A stretch of 64,000 nt of DNA from Dimorphilus gyrociliatus (taxonomy: Eukaryota; Annelida; Polychaeta; Dinophilidae). The position numbers and the translations under genes were made by a program. The stretch spans positions 372,001 through 436,000 of the forward strand of contig CAJFCJ010000006.1 in the NCBI GenBank assembly GCA_904063045.1. The letters are read 5' to 3'. Within the stretch, counting starts at the first letter, position 1, and every line of letters begins with the position of its first letter. Shown piece after piece: positions 56,481-64,000 of the stretch. Below the pieces are notes generated by a model. The model was given only the letters and a program-made list of their open reading frames with translations. It searched no databases and had not been told where the DNA came from.

Positions 56481-59400
56481 TCAAGCTAGCCCGAATCCTT
56501 CCGAGCATTCATGTATGGCCAAAAGTAGCATTTTTCGTAATTTGTCGTAAGTTTCATACGCTGGTAGATCAAGTTGATTAAAACTGAAAAATATTCATTG
56601 TCATATGTTTGAATACCATGTACAAATATTTCTTACCAGGTATGAGCACATGGCAATCTTTCTGTCGATCGATCATCTCGATGAACTTGAAATTTTTGTG
56701 TTCCATTCATTCCTTCCAAATGTGCAAAACCCTTTTTTGATTTAAAAAAATATGTGTAAATCATTGACATATTTATTTAAAAATGTAAATTTACCTGTAA
56801 GGGAACTTTTGAAGTTCCTGTGACGAATTGCAAAAATGCGGCACGGTCCGCTTGATCAAAAGATCTTAGAGCCCTCCAAAGCCATTGAATTTGCAAACTG
56901 GTAGCTTCGTATTTATGATATTCAGTGTTTGCTTTTAAATCGTCTATGTCGATATTTGGTAATCCAGAAATTAACAACTCCAGTTCTTGTTCGTTAAAGA
57001 TAGAAATCAGTTTATATGGTATAATTTCGTAAAATCCTTTTAAATATTGCTCTAATTGATCTCTGATGGCAACAGTCATTTTCATCTGGCATACTTTATT
57101 AACATATTCATTCTTATTCTCTTCAGTTACTGGAATGTTTCTTCCATTCTCTATAAGATCACGGACGGTATTTACCCCGTATTCATTTACTTCAGTACTA
57201 AAAGTAAGCTCATAACCCAATTCACTAACGTGATGATTGAGTAGAAATTCCAGTCCTTGATAAAAGCTATAATCTTCGCTCTCCATATCGGTATATTTTA
57301 CAGGTTTTCCCAATAAATGTTTATACAATGATCTAGTAAAATAGCAATCAAGGAGTTTATTGTCATAAATAGCCTTAGCAATCAAACGCCCAACAAATTT
57401 GAAGTAATCCAAGTGATTGGGATTGCCGTAAGACAAAGGATTAATATTGTATGTTACTCTATCAGCTGGGCTTATGGAAAAGAGAGCGTACATTGGATTA
57501 AATATGGCCTTGGAAATAATTTGATACCATTCTCTTAATAAACCACCGGCATCCTGTCCTTCTTCTCCTTCAAAAACTATATAGAATCTATTTTTCCACT
57601 CTTCTGCTCGTTTATTATTTAATTCCTTAAAAGAATCATCAAATACAGATGTTCTTTTAACATGGACGGCCAGATCTTCTCTACGAACGCCCTCATCTAA
57701 ACGCTCAAGTTCTTGACGGAAATATTTACGTTTGACATCAAAATCCAATATTCTGGTATGATGGACAAGAACAGAAAACGGACCATCTGCTAAAGCAATT
57801 GAGGACTGGCGTAAAATTTGGTTTAGAACAGTGCGGTGGCGATCAGCAAACTGCAGGAATTTTTTTGTATCAGAATCCGCATTTTCTGGCAAATGGAATA
57901 GATTTGCAGAATTATCAGTTGTCTCCAAGCTGGCTCGGTCAGATCTTCTTCGATCTCGAATTGTTCCAGGTGTTTTCTCAGGTTCATCGCGATCTCTTGC
58001 ACCTGCATGAACTAAAAAAAATGCTTCCACTGTTGATTGTAAAACAAGTACAGCATGCGGATCTGGTGCCATCGACAAACTAGTTAAACATTCACTAAGA
58101 TTGATCCACAAATTATCTAGTTGAAGAGCATCGCTTAGTTTAACTGTTTCCACTGTGGTATCCATTGACGCTACATTTTCAGCAGTACTAACATCTTTAT
58201 CTGAAGAAAATATAGTATTATTACTTGAAAACTAAAAATAGTATATTAGTATTATACCATTGGTATCTTCTGATTTTTTTTGTTCGCTTTCTTTTTTTTC
58301 TTTCTTTTTGTCAAGAGCTGTTTGTCGTAATTCAATTATGATTTTTAGTAGCCTGAGCAAATAGTGTTGAGATGATCCTTTGCATGTAAGATCAACCATC
58401 GAAGATAAATGTAATTCGCTATGTTGCTTAACGTTTGAAGGTGCATTCAATACAACATTATTTCCAGTGTCAAATCTATTTTCAATTTGCCCTTTAGTTG
58501 AATTGGTTCTTTGAACGGTTTCCTGTATATCTTCGTTGTCATCTTCGGTTTTTAAAGTGACATATTTTCCTAGTTCAGTTCTAAGTTTTCTGATAATCAT
58601 GAGCAAATGATAGTTTTAGACTAAGAACGCACAGAAGTTAATTAGCAACTTACATAATCTGTTCGCACACAACAACACCTAATTGAGCAGCTCCAGAAAG
58701 AAGCAATTTGTCTATCTCTCTATTGATATCTGGATGCATGTTTGAAAGACGAATTAGAACACTAGAAGCATCCGATAAGCCGTCTTCGGAGCAGCATTTG
58801 GAGGTGACAACCTGAATGAAAAAAAGAATAGAGTTACAGCTTGTTAAGAAATTCTTTTATAAGAGTATACATCAATTAGCAGGGCCAATTGAGAAGGTAT
58901 AGGTGCTTTTTCAGACTCCTCTTTCTTCTTTTGTAGAGTATTCGAGGCTGCTGTTTCACTATCAGCAGGTAATTGCTCATCAGTCTTGAACTCTTTTTCT
59001 TGTTTTAGTCCTGGTATAGCATTGGAGATAGTTGATAACAAATGAAGGAGTTTATCAGTCAATGATTGCGATCTTTTAAATATGGGTGTTGACAACATTT
59101 CCATTATTTTCGAAAAAGCACTATCACTAAGGGATGTATTTTCGAAGTCCGACAAGGTATTAGAGTCGGGTGTAATTGTTCGTTGTACATGCTTTCCTTT
59201 ACCTTTTGCAGCACCACTATCTAGCTTAAGCAAACATTCCCAAATATCTAAAGATCTGTTTTGTTGAGGCATAACAGATGATCGTTGATTTAACTCGGGT
59301 AGGAATTGATTTGGGAAGAACTTCGCCAGTGATGTTAACGTTTCAAGAACTTTACGACAGACTGCTGAAGCAGCTTGGGGATGAATAGAAATTGAAGGTT

Positions 59401-62400
59401 GTTTCTTTCCAGTTTGTCGACAGATTTCAAAAACATTTGCTCGACAACCCAAAGCAGCATCTAAAGATAATGATAACCAATTTGCTTTAGAGCCAATCGA
59501 CTCACTACTGTTTGAGGCTTTTCGAAGGACACTAAGAAGAGCAGATACTATCCATTTTCTTGTGGGCGCGTGATAGCTTAAATTTTTTAGAATTTTTTGC
59601 AGCTTGGCAAAATTTAAAGACGACTCGTTGATAAAAAGTAAAATTAACAGACAAGAAAGTGGCTCAGCATCCAACAAATGTTTTCCTCTATTTTTTTCAT
59701 GTAACGCCGAACCTGAAGGGTCATCGGTGTTGTATGGCGGATTTCTGGGACCATGGGCGCTTATATGTCTGTTTCGACGGATACTTGATGAAACATAAGG
59801 ATTTCTACTGCTAGCAATACGTCTAGCAGTCACATTAGCATGACGCAAGAAAGTGGTTAAGCTGTGCGAGTGATCAAATAGTCTCTCTCCAAATAAACGG
59901 CGCTGTTGTTGTTCATAATTCCGTCTGTAAGATGCAGCTTCATTTCTTATATCTTCTGGAAGTTGAACTAGATATGAGTCATCCATATCTGCCAACACCT
60001 GTTGCCTTACTGCTGGAGTTAGGGTGTTGAGGACAGTATTCGCATCAATATCGTCAGGAGGAACTGCAGTTGCTTGTTGAGCCCGTTGGTGAGCTAAAAT
60101 CTCTTCTTGAATGTTAGGAGGTAGTGCCGCTAGAAATTCAGCATTCACAGATGAATTTAAGTCCATGCCTGTTTCTTCCGCTCGTCTTTGTATTCGCTGC
60201 ATTTGTAGTTGATTGTTAATTACTTCCTGACGTATGTCAGATGGTAAAGCCTCAAGAAAAGAAGGATCTATGCCTTCTGGAATACTTGAGCCGGAGTCTG
60301 CTGAAACAGCTGCCATAGCTGATGATACAATATTTGATGCTTGAGCAATTCTATTATCCGTTGATGACGTTTCGGGAGTAGTAGTAGGGCTGAAAATAGA
60401 TGATTTTATCGAAAATAATTTTAGACATCTAATTAAAGTTACTTTGGAGCACTCCATGAAGCACTGGCGGCAGCGCTGTCTATCCTTTCGACATCTACTT
60501 CTTCATCTGCTTCCTCACGTGTTCCAGCTGAATTTATTACCACTTCCCTTCCACTTTCTTCAGGAACTTCTCGGTTACTTTCGATTTGTTCAAGAGCCAT
60601 GTTTTGAGTCGTTTCAATAGGTAAGGCCTCATTAACTATTCTGGACGAAAGACTCCTAAAAAAACATTAAAATTAATAAAAAAAATGTAACGTGGAAGTT
60701 GCTGATTACATTTCCAGAGATTCAGCTGCTTCGCTTCTAATAGGGTCAACTTCAATAACATTTTCTTCAGGCTCTTCCTCACCAATGCTATCCTCTATGC
60801 TACGATCTCCAATATTTATCACTGAGGTGCACATATCTGTACTTTGTTTCTTGTCACCACCATCAGCGGCTAATTTCAATTTTAATCGCTTTTCTCTTCT
60901 ACTGGCGATTTTTAAGTCTCTCTCCCTCTCCAGTTCCCGACTAACGGATTGTGATTTAACTATGAACATTTAAAAAAATGTATTAATAAACCAGTAGAAA
61001 GTTTTGATCTTACTCTGAATTAAGGTATATAAACTATTTGAATCTAGAATTTGAGATGTTTCTCGCCAGCGTGTTAGAGAGGATGGTATTCCTGCTAGGC
61101 TTCCAATACCAGGAATATCGATTTCATCATTATTCTATTAAAAATAGATAAAAATTATAAAATTGATCCATTGAAAAAATTCAACTTTTACCATATCGTC
61201 TGGTGAAGATCGCTGTAGGCGAATAGCATGTGGAGCTAGGGCTGTTAATAGACTTCCTCCTCTTCCAGTGCTGCCTATTACATCTGCTATATGCATAATA
61301 TCAGCGCCAAGTAACCTGTTCAAAGTAAGACATAGTTAAGTTGTTTATACAGTAATCTTTATAAATATACCGTTGCAAAACAGCAGGAGGGTGATCAGGC
61401 GAATAATGAACATGAATTGCGTTAGTACCACTATTATGGGTCAGAACTCTATATCTGAAAATTCTAAATTAAGGAAATCAACTGAAAACAAGAAAAATAC
61501 CTTCGAGCTCGAATTTGTCGATTTACAGCGTTAGCTGCTGAACTAATTCCTGTTCCTCTATTTGAAGTTCTCTGATCTACTGCTGAAGAACCTTGCCGAT
61601 TGAGAATAGGGTGAGATGGTTGGACACTTGTATTTGAACTTGACAACACTAAAAATAACAATTAAGTTTTAAAGCTATAAAATACTTTTCATTTCGCTAC
61701 CTTCATTGGCATTGTCATCAGGACTAATAATAACAGGAAAATTGCGCATACCAACTATACTGTCTATATCTCCTAAAATTAAATTGAATTAAACCTCTGA
61801 TATGTATTTAACACTTATACAAACTAATGTTAAATTCTTCGACGTGAACTTCTTCCAGGGCATCTTCTTCATCTTCTTCCTGTCCTGCTTCCATATCGGA
61901 TCCCTAAAAGAATATATTTTAGCCAATTTTTTAAATCTTTAATAAGTGTACCTCGTCCTCATTATCATCTTCGATTTCCTCATCTTCATCTTCTTCATCA
62001 TGAGCATTTTCCTCTTCTTCATCGTCGGAATCGTCATCGTCGACATCGTCCTCATCAGAATGATGTTCCTCCTCCTCTATCATGAATGAATCTGCTCCTG
62101 TCTCACCGTCATTCTCGTGAACATTTTCATTGTTTCCTTCTAAAGTTTCTTCATGAGCATCCTCTTCCATTTCATCATCATTGTCTTCGTCATCATCTTC
62201 ATCATTGTGATGACGAGGTGTGGAAGATGCAGAAATGATAACATCTCCGATAATTTCATTACCTTCAGGTTCATCTCCCACAACATCTTGTAATATATCT
62301 TCAATGAGTTCTTCGAGTCCTTCAGCAGCTTCATTCTATAACAATATTATATATAGAAATATAAGTGACATATTCAATTTTGTCTTCGTTACCGTTTCTG

Positions 62401-63974
62401 AAACATTCATGACAGTTCCATCTGTTGGATCAACTGCGAGCGTTGTATCGGGACCTTCTTCTTCGGCTGTCGGTTCAACATCCAACCTCGAGCTATCACC
62501 TTCCTGAGGAATCGATTGATTTTCCTCTGTTGTGACTGCTAATTCGGTATTTGAACGTCTTGTTTTTGGCTTTTTTGAAGTTGCTGCAGTTGTCTGAGGC
62601 TGATTAACAAGTCTAGTTAGCAATTCAAGTGGACGAAGTGCTTGATTTATCGTTGGAACCAAGTATCGTCCTGATAAATCTAAAGAATGAACTATTCTAG
62701 CCAAATCGACAACAAGATTTTTCTTAACTAGTAGCTTCACTATATTAGACATTCCTCCCGTTTGCTTCTGATCGATGAAGAGGGACCGGCCTCCTCCGGG
62801 TAAACTGCTACTCGGTGGTGGACAAGCATCAATAGCTGTATTTATAAGCGAACAAAGTGCCTGCATATTTTCATGCTTCGCTCGGCTCTCTGGCATAACA
62901 ACGGCTTTTTGAAGACTAATTTTCAGTTCGTTTACTAAACAACTCTGAGCCTCAGGCACATGTGAACAGGAAGCAATACAGGCCACAAGAGTTCGTACAA
63001 GTGGATTACATTCCCGAATATTTGTTTTATCATTACTTGCACCTTCCACTGTTAGTAGTTCGTTCAGAGCATATGATAATACTGAACAGTCCTAAAAGCA
63101 AAATAAATTGTTTAAAATTCTTCTATTTATGTAGTACAAACTTTTCCTGAAGATTGATCAGTGACTAGATAAACGCATGGAGTATACGCTCTTACAATTT
63201 CAGCAATCAGGCATAGTAATGAACCTTTATTAAACATGTATTCAAACTTGCTGTCGTTTTCGATAGTTGAATCTTCAACATTCATTGGAGTTGCTAAAAT
63301 TAAAAGAAGTTATTTAAACAATAAAGGAAATATGATTGTACCTTCTGAGTTATTTTCAAGAAGCATTCTTTTCATAGTGAAGAATATATCTATGATAAAT
63401 TTGGAATCCGCTTTTGCAAGCTCATTTTTGTTTGGAAGAGGATTTTTCACCTCCAAGCATTGAGGCTGGTTGGTGGTATGTAATTTTGCCTCATCTTCTT
63501 CTAGAATATAAAAAATGATAGAGCTTTGTATAATTTTTAGGTTTTTTACCTTTACTTATCAATGGTAAAGCTATGCAGAGTAATTGCTGAGCAGTACGGT
63601 CGAATGCTTCTTCATTTCGAGCGCAAGCTGGGGCTAAACAACGTAATATGCAGTACATTTCTTTCTTAGGTATGCCTCCAAAGTCCATATTTTGAGATGA
63701 AGCAACAGCAGATTTTATAACTTTTTCCATCGTGTGCTTCATGAGAACTTCATCATGTTCCAAGACATGACGAATGATCAGTGTACTCATTGTTATGAAT
63801 CCTTGGAAAGGTGGTTTAACGGAACGAAGATTTAGCAGTAGCTTTACGCCATCTTCATTATAAAATTCCAAAGCATGATCTTTTTGACGTGTAACTCTCA
63901 AAATTAATCTTGTAACAGCATTTAATAATGACTCGTCAATATTATCACGTTTCCGTAAGATATGTAGCATTGCT
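56481..63974 (-). CDS. HUWE1: HUWE1 HECT E3 ubiquitin ligase, C-terminal half (continues past the window)
   Basis: Nineteen phase-consistent exons encode about 2,173 residues; the 5' part lies beyond the right edge. Exons: 63974-63550, 63500-63342, 63293-63142, 63091-62393, 62335-61952, 61903-61825, 61772-61701, 61648-61501, 61454-61371, 61315-61192, 61134-61014, 60959-60710, 60655-60443, 60389-58871, 58811-58654, 58589-58258, 58200-56795, 56731-56637, 56583-56481. Seen in order: armadillo-like segments, a long acidic tract (62281-61952), ubiquitin-binding UBM repeats ([32 protein letters not shown]), the conserved [18 protein letters not shown], and a complete HECT domain ([41 protein letters not shown]). 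The catalytic Cys is in [17 protein letters not shown], and the end is ECSEGFGLA as in vertebrates. HUWE1 ubiquitinates MCL1, p53, MYC and other targets in nucleus and cytosol. Confidence 0.97.
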
Positions 63975-64000
63975 CTAGATTCATAATTTCAATCAATCAA

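Noticed and set aside
62220-62507. Ser-rich plus-strand open frame.
   Set aside because: It is antisense to the acidic tract and flanking exon of HUWE1.

Overview
The window is nuclear DNA from an animal. It is AT-rich and compact. Genes are cut by many very short introns (mostly 46-70 bp, GT-AG), lie tens to hundreds of bases apart, and switch strand often, giving head-to-head and tail-to-tail pairs. Most genes are animal orthologues (OLIG, MITF/TFEB, BAP1, calsyntenin, NEK4, HUWE1, RAD1, a TNF ligand, a GH18 chitinase). Retention of class I fumarase and the overall compactness suggest a small-genome invertebrate, perhaps a lophotrochozoan such as a miniature annelid. The species is an inference from gene structure, not from a marker gene. 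Gene models were spliced by hand; every internal junction given was checked for reading phase. Some 5' ends and all UTRs remain approximate.

Layout. 1-4.2 kb: a peptide-type GPCR (+) and a single-exon OLIG-type bHLH gene (+). 4.2-11 kb: ILVBL (-), a cathepsin D gene (-) with two alternative last exons, and MFSD3 (-). 11.2-15.8 kb: RAD1 (+) and the MITF/TFEB gene (+), which has two alternative first exons. 16-19.2 kb: a small unassigned ORF (-), a divergent GPCR (-), and an intronless serine racemase/threonine dehydratase-like gene (+) that shares a short divergent promoter with the GPCR. 20.5-26.8 kb: a TNF-superfamily ligand (-), ENTPD5/6 (-), mitochondrial ribosomal protein L46 (+) and a Rolling stone-like membrane protein (-). 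27.3-38.6 kb: NEK4 kinase (+), DNAJC16 (-) with a complete chitinase gene (+) nested in its second intron, and BAP1 (+). 39.4-43.5 kb: two tandem monoacylglycerol-lipase genes (+) and a mitochondrial class I fumarase (-). 43.5-48.2 kb: the only sparse stretch. 48.3-50.4 kb: an unassigned ankyrin-repeat protein (-). 51.4-55.6 kb: calsyntenin (-). 56.5 kb to the right edge: the C-terminal half of the HECT ubiquitin ligase HUWE1 (-), cut by the window end.

The genes are mostly functionally unrelated. They cover ubiquitin signalling (HUWE1, BAP1), the DNA damage checkpoint (RAD1), lysosome function and its regulator (cathepsin D, MITF/TFEB), mitochondrial metabolism and translation (fumarase, MRPL46), and signalling (GPCRs, TNF ligand, NEK4). 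The most notable structures are the nested chitinase, the duplicated cathepsin D terminal exon, the dual MITF first exons with a perfect CRE palindrome between them, the CRE-like inverted repeat in the GPCR/dehydratase promoter, and the animal class I fumarase.
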